The position numbers were made by a program, and so were the translations under genes. This document shows, in pieces, positions 8,261 to 16,419 of a stretch of DNA of 39,449 nucleotides. Position 1 is the first letter of the stretch. Each line of letters opens with the position of its first letter. A model generated the notes under the pieces. The model made no database searches. It was not told the origin of the DNA and worked only from the letters and a program-made list of their open reading frames with translations. Source of the DNA: Acetobacteraceae bacterium (GTDB lineage Bacteria > Bacillota > Sulfobacillia > JAIMBG01); contig JAIMBG010000004.1 in the NCBI GenBank assembly GCA_023511555.1, forward strand, positions 1 to 39,449, written 5' to 3'.

Positions 8261-8738
8261 CTCCGCGCCCCCTTTCTCCAGGGTACGCCCCTGCCGCCGC
8301 CGTGCGGTAGCGGGAGCGTCCCGCAGAGTGAGCCACAGCCCCGCCGGCGCGGGACAGGGCTAGCCGCAGGCAGGGCTGCGGGTTCGTGACAGGGCCGGCC
8401 GGAGGCCCGGACAGTCAGGGAAACCCCCGCGCACTCCGCCCGGGCCGGTCCGCCCGGCCCCCCCTGCCCCTACATCATCTTCCTCCTCCGGCCGCCAAAT
8501 CCTGCCGGCGTCCACTGCGGGCGCGGCGGCCGAGGGCGGTGGAGGATACCCTTCCCGGCCCGGGGGTAACCTAAGCCAGGCCCCGGGCGGGTCGGGCCTC
8601 ACGTGGGGCAGCCAGCGCCGGCCAGCCGCAGGGCGGGGTCCGGCCCGCGGGGTTCGGCCGCGCTGTCACCCGCCCGCGCTGGACAGGCGCCGCGGGGTGC
8701 GGCGCTGCAACCACACCGCACGTGAAGGAGGGAAGCCG
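8261..8738. other. Non-coding gap between divergent DUF362 and gpr genes
   Basis: About 480 bases with no supported gene. Short open frames exist on both strands but consist of Pro/Arg/Gly-rich translations expected by chance in GC-rich DNA. The gap should hold the promoters of both flanking genes, but no convincing sigma-A or forespore-type promoter could be picked by eye. On the minus strand a GGAGGAGG (about 8492-8499) precedes ATGATGTAG, a two-codon frame I regard as chance. Confidence 0.5.
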
Positions 8739-9722
8739 GTGGCTGAGGGCTCTAAGGCCGTTCGGTTCTTCCCCCCCGAGCAGTTCGGGGTGCGCACCGA
8801 CCTGGCGGTGGAGGCCAGGGAGGCGGTGGGCGACGTGCCGGGGGTGGAGGTGCAGGAGGAGAAGCGGGAGAGGTTCACCGTGACCCGGGTGGAGGTGAAG
8901 AGTCCGGAGGGGGAGCAGAGGCTGGGCAAGCCCCGCGGCCGCTACGTCACCATCGAGGCCTATGGGCTGAGAAACCGCAACCGGGCGCTGGAGGAGGAGG
9001 TGGGGGCGGTCCTCGCCGCGGAGCTGGGCCGGCTGCTGCCATCCGATGGGCTCGCCCCCCTGGTCGCCGGGCTGGGGAACTGGGACGCCACGCCCGACGC
9101 CCTGGGGCCGCGGGTGGTGGACCAGCTCCTGGTGACCCGCCACCTGGGACACTCCGCCCCGCCCGAGCTCCGGGGCCGGCTGAGGCCGGTGTGCGCAATC
9201 GCGCCGGGCGTGCTGGGGACCACAGGCATAGAGACCGCCGAGCTTCTGGCGGGGGTGGTGGCCCGGGTGCGGCCCAGCATGGTCATAGCCGTGGACGCGC
9301 TGGCCGCCAGGAGCCTCAACCGCCTGCTCACCACCATCCAGGTCACCGACACCGGCATCCACCCGGGCTCCGGCGTGGCCCAGGGCCGGCCCGGAATCAG
9401 CGCCCAAACCCTGGGGGTGCCCGTCCTGGCTATCGGCATCCCCACCGTGGTGCACGCGCTCACCATCGTGGGCGAGGCCATCGAGGCGCTGAGCGAGGAG
9501 CTGAGCCGGGCGGCGGGGGGAGAGGGGCTGATGCGGATCACGCCCGAGGCCAAGCAGGGCCTCGTGGACCGCGTCCTGGGACCTCAGGTGGGCCACCTCA
9601 TGGTCACGCCCAAGGAGATCGACGCCTACGTAGGAGACCTGGCCCGCATGGTGGCCGGGGCGCTCAACCGGGCGCTTCAGCCGGGGGTGGAGATGGAGGT
9701 GATAGGGAGGTATGTGGGGTAG
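8739..9722 (+). CDS. gpr: Germination protease (spore protease) GPR
   Basis: Endopeptidase that starts breakdown of small acid-soluble spore proteins during germination. It is made in the forespore as a zymogen that cleaves itself. The protein is 327 residues and begins in the propeptide region; FGVRTDLAVEARE contains the conserved DLA-x-E segment near the maturation site. Family blocks follow: VAGLGNWDATPDALGP, VIAVDALAARS with the conserved aspartate, and TTIQVTDTGIHPGSGV. GTG at 8739 is chosen over the upstream open frame because AAGGAGGG ends six bases before it. Its presence shows an endospore former. The usual neighbours rpsT and spoIIP are absent. Confidence 0.95.
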   Translation: MAEGSKAVRFFPPEQFGVRTDLAVEAREAVGDVPGVEVQEEKRERFTVTRVEVKSPEGEQRLGKPRGRYVTIEAYGLRNRNRALEEEVGAVLAAELGRLLPSDGLAPLVAGLGNWDATPDALGPRVVDQLLVTRHLGHSAPPELRGRLRPVCAIAPGVLGTTGIETAELLAGVVARVRPSMVIAVDALAARSLNRLLTTIQVTDTGIHPGSGVAQGRPGISAQTLGVPVLAIGIPTVVHALTIVGEAIEALSEELSRAAGGEGLMRITPEAKQGLVDRVLGPQVGHLMVTPKEIDAYVGDLARMVAGALNRALQPGVEMEVIGRYVG

Positions 9723-9931
9723 GGGGAGATGCGGTAGCGGCTATACCTTGAAGCCTTCCCGACCGGATTACGCCCCGCGCCCGGCCATGCCCCTTCCGGC
9801 CCTCGGGAATCGCTTGCCGCCTCTGCTTCCGCGGAGCAGGCAGCCGCGCGCCCGAAACCTACTCCCCGGCCGGAGCTGGCATGGCCCCGAGGACAGCCCC
9901 CAGGAAAGCCGAGACACCGCGGAGTGCACCG

Positions 9932-10738
9932 TCAGCTCACTATGGTGGGGTACAGCCGGGCGGCAACCACGACCAGCGCCACTGTGACGGCCGCGGCCAC
10001 GCCTATGTCCAGTCCCAGCCCCAGGCTGCTCACCCCGCCGGCCAGCATCAGGCCCCGCAGGGCATCCACCTGGTAGGTGAGCGGGTTTACGCGCGAGACC
10101 ACCTGCAGCCACCCCGGCATCATGGCCACCGGGTAAATCGCATTGCTGGCGAAGAACAGCGGCATGGTCAGGACCTGCCCAATGCCCATGAACCGCTCGC
10201 GGGTCTTCACGAGGCAGGCAATGATGAGCGAGAGCGTGGAGAAGAGGGCCGAGCCCAGCACCACCATAAGCAACACGCCCAGAGCCGCAAGCGGATTGGA
10301 GTTGAGCCTCACCCCGAGAAGCAAGGCGAGAAGGTAGACGATGGCAGCCTGGGAAAGCCCCCGCAGGCCGGCAGAGAGCGCCTTGCCCAGCACCAGGGCC
10401 CCGCGCGGGGAGGGGGTTACCAAGAACTTGTGGAGCATGCCCAGGTCGCGCTCCCAAATGACGCTGATGCCGTAAAATATAGCGACAAATAGGACGCTCT
10501 GGGCCAGGATCCCCGGGGCCATAAAGTCCAGGTAGCGGAGCTGGCCGGTAGGTATCGCACGCACCCGGCTGAAGACCTGGCCGAACACCAGGAGCCACAG
10601 GGTGGGCTGCACGGCACGGGTGAACAGCTCCACCGGGTCGTGCCGCAGCTTGCGCGCCTCCACCTCGGCCACCGTGACCGTCTTGGCCAGAAAACCCGTC
10701 CCTGCCGCCAGAAGGCCCCTCATGCGGCCCAGTACCAT
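9932..10738 (-). CDS. ABC-2 type exporter, membrane permease subunit (DrrB-like)
   Basis: About 268 residues with six predicted membrane helices, in the ABC-2 permease family. Landmarks are LWLLVFGQVFSRV after the first cytoplasmic stretch, FMAPGILAQSVLF, ERDLGMLHKFLVTPSPRG in the loop, and a C-terminal NPLTYQVDALRG. This last motif is typical of daunorubicin-resistance and lipid or antibiotic exporters of the DrrB type. It pairs with the ATPase gene immediately upstream. The start is ATG at 10738, with an in-frame GTG at 10753 equally possible; no strong ribosome site separates them. The substrate is unknown. Confidence 0.88.
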   Translation of the reverse strand: MVLGRMRGLLAAGTGFLAKTVTVAEVEARKLRHDPVELFTRAVQPTLWLLVFGQVFSRVRAIPTGQLRYLDFMAPGILAQSVLFVAIFYGISVIWERDLGMLHKFLVTPSPRGALVLGKALSAGLRGLSQAAIVYLLALLLGVRLNSNPLAALGVLLMVVLGSALFSTLSLIIACLVKTRERFMGIGQVLTMPLFFASNAIYPVAMMPGWLQVVSRVNPLTYQVDALRGLMLAGGVSSLGLGLDIGVAAAVTVALVVVAARLYPTIVS

Positions 10739-10805
10739 CGCCTTGCGCCGCACCCGCCGGAGGGCCCCGACGGCGCCGCTCCCGGAACAAAACGCTCCGC
10801 CCTCC

Positions 10806-11624
10806 TTAGCCGAGCCGCCTGGCCGTCCGGCGTGTCCGAGACGCCTCACGAAAGCTCCCCCCCGACTCGAGAGTGCTTCCGGTGTAATGGGTGAAAACGT
10901 CATCGAGCGTGACACCGTGGCCACCCACGGCCGCCTTCAGCTCGGCCGGTGACCCCAGCGCCACCACGCGGCCCTGGTGCATGATGGCCACGCGGTCACA
11001 GAGCGCGTCGGCTTCCTCCATGTAGTGCGTGGTCAGGAAAACGGTCGTCCCCTGCTCACCTCGCAACTTGAGGATCTGCTCCCAGACCACCCGACGGGCG
11101 ACCGGATCGAGCCCCACCGTGGGCTCGTCCAGAAACAGGACCTGGGGCCGGTGCAGAACCGATTGGGCGATCTCGAGCCGGCGGATCATCCCGCCCGAAT
11201 AGGTGCGCACCAGGGCGTGGGCAACATCGGAAAGCCCCACGAAGCGCAGGGCAGCCTCCACCCGGTCCCTCCGCTCCCGGCGGGGGACGTCGTACAGCTT
11301 CGCGAAAACGAGCAGGTTCTCGTAGCCCGTCAGGGAGCCGTCCACCGAGATGACCTGAGGAACGTACCCGATCACCCGCCGCACCCAGGACGCCTGGGTC
11401 TTCACGTCATACCCCGCCACCCTGGCCCACCCGCGGGTGGGAGAAAGCAGCGTGGTCAGCATCTTGAGGGTGGTCGTCTTCCCCGCCCCGTTGGGGCCCA
11501 GCAGCCCGAAGATCTCCCCCGCCCGGAGTTGGAGGCATAGATCGCTCACGGCCGTGAACGAACCGAAGCACCGAGTCAGGGATTCCGCTTCCACCATCAG
11601 CACGGGAACTCCCACCTCTGGCAC
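10806..11624 (-). CDS. ABC exporter ATP-binding subunit (DrrA-like)
   Basis: 272 residues. Nucleotide-binding motifs in order: Walker A GPNGAGKTT, Q-loop in GYVPQ, signature YSGGMIRRLEIA, Walker B VLFLDEP, D-loop VGLD, and the switch histidine in TTHYMEEAD. The C-terminal part ending in LDDVFTHYTG is typical of DrrA-type exporter ATPases. It energises export through the ABC-2 permease encoded next. An internal ATG at residue 10 (before VEAESLTR) could be the true start. The gene lies between the MarR regulator, 30 bases upstream, and the permease, forming a three-gene unit. Confidence 0.92.
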   Translation of the reverse strand: MPEVGVPVLMVEAESLTRCFGSFTAVSDLCLQLRAGEIFGLLGPNGAGKTTTLKMLTTLLSPTRGWARVAGYDVKTQASWVRRVIGYVPQVISVDGSLTGYENLLVFAKLYDVPRRERRDRVEAALRFVGLSDVAHALVRTYSGGMIRRLEIAQSVLHRPQVLFLDEPTVGLDPVARRVVWEQILKLRGEQGTTVFLTTHYMEEADALCDRVAIMHQGRVVALGSPAELKAAVGGHGVTLDDVFTHYTGSTLESGGSFREASRTRRTARRLG

Positions 11625-11654
11625 GCATAGAGGCTCCCGAGCGAGCCAGGCCCC

Positions 11655-12110
11655 TCACCTGCTCCCCTGGCCGGAAAAGAGCTCTTGCAGCAGAGACAAC
11701 GCCTCCCGCAGAACGTCCCGTTGCTCCGGCGCCAGCGAGGCAAGCGCCCCTGCCACCTCGGCCCGGGCCTTGTCGCGCACCGTCCCAAGCACGCCCTCCC
11801 CCTCCGCCGTCAGGGCTAGAGTGACACAGCGCCGATCCCCGGGGTGTACCTTGCGGCTCGACAGCCCGCGTTCCACCAGGCGATCCACCAATCGCGACAT
11901 GGCCGGCAGGGTAATCCCCAGGTGCTCCGCCACATCTGACAGCGTGGCCCCGGGATGACGGTGCAGGTAGACCAGGGTACGGAACTGGGGAACGGACAGC
12001 CCCAGCCCCGCATGCCTGCGCATCTCGGCCCGGAGAAAACGCATGACCGCGGGGATAACCTCCATAACCAGGTGAGCGCACTCTTCCGCCCCCGGACTGC
12101 CCGCCGTCAT
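11655..12110 (-). CDS. MarR-family transcriptional regulator
   Basis: About 151 residues with a winged helix-turn-helix. Recognisable parts are LSVPQFRTLVYLHRHPG, the recognition segment TLSDVAEHLGIT then MSRLVDRLVERG, and the wing HPGDRRCVTLALT. MarR proteins usually repress a neighbouring exporter and are released by a small ligand; the adjacent ABC transporter is the likely target, with autoregulation. ATG at 12110 is preferred over ATG at 12152: the only good promoter has its -10 at 12167-12172, so the start of transcription falls near 12160, leaving almost no leader for the longer form. Confidence 0.9.
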   Translation of the reverse strand: MTAGSPGAEECAHLVMEVIPAVMRFLRAEMRRHAGLGLSVPQFRTLVYLHRHPGATLSDVAEHLGITLPAMSRLVDRLVERGLSSRKVHPGDRRCVTLALTAEGEGVLGTVRDKARAEVAGALASLAPEQRDVLREALSLLQELFSGQGSR

Positions 12111-12166
12111 AGACCTGCCACCGCCCCTCTCCCCCTGCGCCCCGGTGCGCATGGTTGCGCTATCTA

Positions 12167-12196
12167 ATTATTGCACCGGGAAACCTTCTAAGTCAA
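12167..12196 (-). promoter_or_regulatory. Sigma-A promoter of the marR-ABC operon
   Basis: On the minus strand TTGACT (12191-12196) and AATAAT (12167-12172) are 18 bases apart, close to the -35 and -10 consensus. The -10 lies in an AT-rich patch that stands out in this GC-rich DNA and is flanked by an imperfect inverted repeat (GGTGCAAT and AGCGCAACC), a plausible MarR operator overlapping the promoter. Confidence 0.6.
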
Positions 12197-12240
12197 GAGG
12201 GGACAGGGAGGACCGCCCCAGGGAGCGAGATCGGGCAAGG

Positions 12241-12380
12241 TCAAGCGGGCACAGCCCGTGGCTCAACCCGCCGCTTCCACTCGCAAGACCGGCTCCCGTC
12301 CACCCCTCGCCGGCGGCAGGCCTCGCTCGCGTTCCCCAGCGCCTTCGCCAGCTCCAGCACTCTCCAGCACACCTGCCCAA
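12241..12380 (-). pseudogene. Remnant of a transposase N-terminal helix-turn-helix
   Basis: The minus-strand translation of about 12262-12369 reads WRVLELAKALGNASEACRRR, then GVDGSRSCEWKRRVE. This resembles the N-terminal helix-turn-helix of IS481/IS3-type transposases (consensus like LGNVSEACRRxGISRxxFYEWKRR), with decayed positions such as SCEW for FYEW. A stop follows at 12241 and no catalytic DDE domain is found nearby. It is an old insertion-sequence scar between the marR promoter and the broken surface-protein gene. Confidence 0.6.
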
Positions 12381-12460
12381 GGATCGCGGGCCAAATCCCA
12401 GCCTCAACGGGCGCCCGGGCCGCCCTGCCGCCTGCATCATCGCCGTCGACTGGATGAGTG

Positions 12461-13653
12461 CTAACGCACCCCATCGACGGGAACCCTCACCGGGGTGAGC
12501 CGTCGGGCCGTCGTGCCGTCACCCAACTGGCCGTAATGGCTATCGCCCCAGGCCCAAACGGTGCCGTCAGGCTTCATCACAAAGCTAGAAGTACCCCCGG
12601 CGGCGAGGGACGCCGTGACCCGCGGGGGGACGGTGACACCCCCCGGCGCGGGTCCGGGGCTGCCCACCCCCACCGTTCGTGTGGCGGCGTCCCAACGGTG
12701 GGACGTCCAGAGGCACTGGGTGCTCCTCCACCACCACCCGGATGCTGTCCGTCTTCGGCACGGTCCGGGCCGGCGCCGTAGCCGTCACCGGCTTCGAAAG
12801 CCCGCTCCGGCCCGCGGGGCCGGTGGCTCGGAGCTGATACGTGTAGCTGCGGCCCGCGGCCACGTTCACATCCCAGAAGCTACCCGCACTGCGCGTGGTG
12901 TACACCTGGGACCCGTCGCGGAAGACCTCGTAGCCCGTCGCCCCCTCCACCGGCGTCCAGCGGAGCACGATGCCGGGCCTCTGCCGGTCCCAGGCCGGCG
13001 TGGCGCCGGTGATGATCGGGGCTTGCAGGATTCGCCGAGAGCCGGCCATGCTCACGAGCTTGCCGGCCAGATTCTGCTTCTCGGCGGCCACGTCGGCCCG
13101 CAGCACCGTGTAGATGTGATAGGCCAGGTTCCTGGCGTCCTCCCGGGACATGCCGGACGGAATGGCCAGCGAGATCAGGCTGTCCCAGTTGGCCCAGAAT
13201 ACTTCCTCCGGTTCGCCGGCCAATTCGGCCACCAGCCAGATGAAGTCGTTCAAGTCCGCCCGGGGCAATTGCTGCAGCCCGGCGATGAGCTTCTCCAGGT
13301 CCTGAACAGCGTTCCAGGTGCCGATCCACTTCTTTATCTTCAGGATGTCCCCGATGACCCCGGGGATGCCGGCGGTCGGAACCGCCCAGCCGGCGCTGGC
13401 GCTGGCCAGGAACTCGTACAGGCCCACCAGGGGCTCCATCAGCTCGGTAACCTGCCTTACTGTGCGCTCCGCCCCCGTCTGCGTGAGCGCCCACTCGGTA
13501 GGCCTCAGCCACCGCCGCCACCGGGAGTCTGGCGGTGAGCACGCTCAGACCGCCGCCGGCCGAGGCTGGGTTGTGCTCTCCTGCCGGCGGCCCGAGTACG
13601 ACCGTCAGGACGAAAATCAAGACCGACAGGGCCCGCCACAGCCGGAGCCGCAA
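12461..13653 (-). pseudogene. Broken exported protein: signal peptide, fibronectin III, stalk domain, RCC1 repeat
   Basis: Three pieces in different frames make one damaged gene. First, ATG 13653 starts a clear signal peptide (MRLRLWRALSVLIFVLTVVL). Second, after a frame change near 13460-13560, the frame read below about 13500 continues as helical sequence (EWALTQTGAERTVRQVTELM), then an FN3-like domain (RWTPVEGATGYEVFRDGSQ), then the start of a copper-amine-oxidase-type stalk domain (IRVVVEEHPVPLDVPP). Third, near 12700 the middle of the stalk domain is missing: its end, WDAATRTV, appears in another frame. That frame continues to a single RCC1-type repeat (VWAWGDSHYGQLGDGTT) and stops at 12461. 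Such proteins are secreted or surface-attached. The frame breaks could be real decay or sequencing error, but the deletion argues for decay. Confidence 0.75.
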
Positions 13654-13803
13654 GTCAAGGCCGCCGCCGTGCGCCCCATCACCGCCCTCATCAATCCGCC
13701 GGTCTTGATTGCCCTATCCCTCCCAGGGTGCGCGCTTCTCCTGAGACCCAGTCCAGGCAGGTATCCGCATGACCGCAGCTTCCCCGCATCCCTCCACCCG
13801 CCG

Positions 13804-16419
13804 CTACCCCGCCCCCTCCAGACCCAGCCTGGGGCCCAGGCGCCCCAGCACCTCCGCCCTGAGCAGCCGGTGTTCGATAGCATCGAGGCCGGGGTCGGAG
13901 CGCAGCAACCCCCACGCCTGCTGGTGAGCCAGCCTCACCAGATCGGGGTCGGCCAGAGGATCCGCCAGGGCGAGCCCCAGGGCGCCGTGCTGGCGGGCGC
14001 CGAAGGGGTCGCCGGGCCCCCTCAGCCTGAGGTCCTCCAGGGCCAGGAGCATCCCGTCACGGCTCCGCACCATCGCCTCCAGCCTGCCCTGGGCTCTGGA
14101 GCCCGCCGGCTCGCCCACCAGGAGGCAGTACGCCTGAAGGCTGGAGCGCCCCACGCGGCCTCTTATCTGGTGGAGCTGGGCCAGGCCGAAGTGCTCGGCG
14201 CCCTCAACCAGCACCACTGTGGCCCCCGGGACGTCCACCCCCACCTCCACGATGCTGGTCGCCACCAGCACCGCAATCTCGCCGCGCCTGAACGCCTCCA
14301 TCACGCAGGCCCTCTGCTCGGGGTCCATGCGGCCGTGGAGCGCCTCTACCCGGTAGGGGGCCAGCCTCGTGGCCAGGCGGCGCGCCACCGCCGCCACCCC
14401 CGGCCGGGACGGCCCACCGCCCCCGGCCGCCCCTCCCTCCCCTGCCTCCCCGATCCGCGGGCACACCACATAGGCCTGGTGTCCCTGGGCCAGCTCGGCC
14501 CGGAGGAGGGCGTATGCCTCCTCCCTCTGCGCGGGCGAGAACCTGCGCGTTATCACCGGCCGCCGGCCGGGGGGGAGCTGGTTGAGCACGGTGAGGTCGA
14601 GGTCGCCGTAAAACGCCAGCGCCAGGCTGCGCGGTATGGGGGTGGCGGACAGCACCAGCAGGTGGGGCCGAAGCCCAGCAGGCCCTCCCCGGGCGGCCTC
14701 AGGCTCCCCCGGTCCGCCGCTCCCGCCCCACCCCCCGCCTTGCCCCTGCCCCATGCCCTTCTCCGAGAGCGCCAGGCGCTGGCGGACCCCGAAGCGATGC
14801 TGCTCGTCCACCACCACCAGGCCCAGGCGCCTGAACTCCACCCCTTCCTGGATAAGCGCCTGGGTGCCCACCACCACCGCGACGCTCCCCTGGCGGCAGC
14901 CTTCCCTGACCGTGGCCGCGTCCCTGGGGTCGGCCCCGGTGAGCAGCTCCACCGTCACCGCGGCCGGGCGCAGGAGCCCGGCCAGGGCCTGGGCGTGCTG
15001 CCGGGCCAAAAGCTCCGTGGGGGCCATCATCGCCCCCTGCCAGTGCGAGTCGACCGCACGCGCCAGGGCGTAGGCGGCCACCAGCGTCTTGCCCGACCCC
15101 ACCTCGCCCTGAAGCAGCCGGCACATGGGCACTGCCGACTCCAGGTCGGCGCCCACCTGCGCCATGGCCCGGACCTGGGCTCCCGTGGGTTTAAACGGCA
15201 GGCCCTCGAGGAGTCGGGCCGTGACCTGCCCGGGCGGTCCAAAGGCCGGCGCAGGACGGCCCCGCCGCCGGGCCCTGGCCAGGCCCAGCGCCACCTGTAG
15301 CAGGAAGAGTTCCTCGAACTTGAGCCGCCTGCGGGCCATCTCCAGGGCGGGGAACGAGGCGGGAAAGTGGGCCTGCTCCAGGGCCCAGCCCCGATGGGGA
15401 AGCCTCAACGACCGCCGCAGGCTTCGGGGCAGGGGGTCAGCCACGAGCGGAGCTGGCCGGGGTCGCCGGGCCGGACGCGGCCCGCCCACCGCGCCCTCGC
15501 CCCGGCGGGCAGGCTGACCGGCCCTCTCTGAGCCGGGCTCCAGCCGGGGCAGCGTCTCCAGGGCCTGGTGGACCAGCCCCCTGAGCCACCTCGCCCCCAG
15601 CCCCCCGGCCAGGGGGTAGACGGGCACGATACGGCCGGAGTGCAGCGAGGGCAGAGGACCGTCCCCGCCGGGCGCTTGGGAGAGGGGGGAGGGGTCGGGC
15701 TCAAACTCGGGGTTGAGCAGCCGGGGCTTCGACCCCCTGCCCGGCGGAATGTCCACCCGCCCCCACAACAGGAGCGCGGTGCCGGGCTCCAGCCTCCTGG
15801 CCAGGTAGGGCTGGTTGAACCACACTGCCTCCGCCTCGGCCCGGCCGTCGCCCAGGCAGGCCCGGGTGAGCACCCGGCCGCCGGGGAGGCGGACCTGGCT
15901 CACCTTCTTCACCCATGCCCGCACCAACTGCGGCCGTCCGGGCTCCAGGGCGTCCAGGGCCGCGACCCGGCGGCGGTCCTCGTACCGCCGAGGGGCCAAC
16001 CGGAGAAGGTCGCCCACGGTGCTGACCCCGAGGCGAGAGAGCGCCGCCGCCCGGCGGGCTCCCACCCCCCTAAGCGTGCCCACCGGCCGGCCCAGGAGAA
16101 GGGAAGAAAGGCGCCCCGCCAGGGAGATGAGGCAGCGGCGCCGGTCAGCGGACGGGTCCACGGTCGGGCCCTCAAGCTCTGCGGCCGCCTGCAACAGCCA
16201 GGGGACGTCCGGGACCGACGCCCCCGCCATGATCCTCAGCGCCTTTGCGGCCTCGGCCTCAAACGAGCCGCCATCGGGCGGCCTCCCTCCACCGGGCCCG
16301 GCGGAGCGGGGCGAGGCCAGCTCCGCAGCCACCCGCGCCAAAAGCCGTGCCGCCTCACCCCAGGGCGGCGGCCCTTCACTCCACGGCGATGATGTAGTAG
16401 TAGTGCGGCTGCCCGCCAT
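13804..16419 (-). CDS. recG: ATP-dependent DNA helicase RecG
   Basis: Branch-migration helicase that remodels stalled replication forks and Holliday junctions. Motifs: Walker A GEVGSGKT near residue 437, DEQH box near 536, SATPIPRSLALAFYGDLD, and motif VI QIRGRVGRSSLQAYCLL. The wedge/OB region precedes the helicase, after LRGVGARRAAALSRLGV. At up to 871 residues it is well above the usual 680-700. The excess is an N-terminal extension of roughly 100 residues and Gly/Pro-rich loops, for example before the SATP motif and after the CPRIGEAGEG segment. The ATG at 16419 overlaps fakA by 44 bases; a later TTG or GTG near residue 27 would remove the overlap, so the start is unsure. It is downstream of asp23-fakA, the standard order. 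Confidence 0.95.
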   Translation of the reverse strand: MAGSRTTTTSSPWSEGPPPWGEAARLLARVAAELASPRSAGPGGGRPPDGGSFEAEAAKALRIMAGASVPDVPWLLQAAAELEGPTVDPSADRRRCLISLAGRLSSLLLGRPVGTLRGVGARRAAALSRLGVSTVGDLLRLAPRRYEDRRRVAALDALEPGRPQLVRAWVKKVSQVRLPGGRVLTRACLGDGRAEAEAVWFNQPYLARRLEPGTALLLWGRVDIPPGRGSKPRLLNPEFEPDPSPLSQAPGGDGPLPSLHSGRIVPVYPLAGGLGARWLRGLVHQALETLPRLEPGSERAGQPARRGEGAVGGPRPARRPRPAPLVADPLPRSLRRSLRLPHRGWALEQAHFPASFPALEMARRRLKFEELFLLQVALGLARARRRGRPAPAFGPPGQVTARLLEGLPFKPTGAQVRAMAQVGADLESAVPMCRLLQGEVGSGKTLVAAYALARAVDSHWQGAMMAPTELLARQHAQALAGLLRPAAVTVELLTGADPRDAATVREGCRQGSVAVVVGTQALIQEGVEFRRLGLVVVDEQHRFGVRQRLALSEKGMGQGQGGGWGGSGGPGEPEAARGGPAGLRPHLLVLSATPIPRSLALAFYGDLDLTVLNQLPPGRRPVITRRFSPAQREEAYALLRAELAQGHQAYVVCPRIGEAGEGGAAGGGGPSRPGVAAVARRLATRLAPYRVEALHGRMDPEQRACVMEAFRRGEIAVLVATSIVEVGVDVPGATVVLVEGAEHFGLAQLHQIRGRVGRSSLQAYCLLVGEPAGSRAQGRLEAMVRSRDGMLLALEDLRLRGPGDPFGARQHGALGLALADPLADPDLVRLAHQQAWGLLRSDPGLDAIEHRLLRAEVLGRLGPRLGLEGAG

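Noticed and set aside
8482-8500. Strong GGAGGAGG followed by ATGATGTAG on the minus strand
   Set aside because: A two-codon frame with no fitting gene behind it on that strand; most likely coincidence in purine-rich sequence.
13318-15300. Plus-strand open frame of 660 codons opposite recG
   Set aside because: Shadow of recG; translation is low-complexity and matches nothing I recognise.
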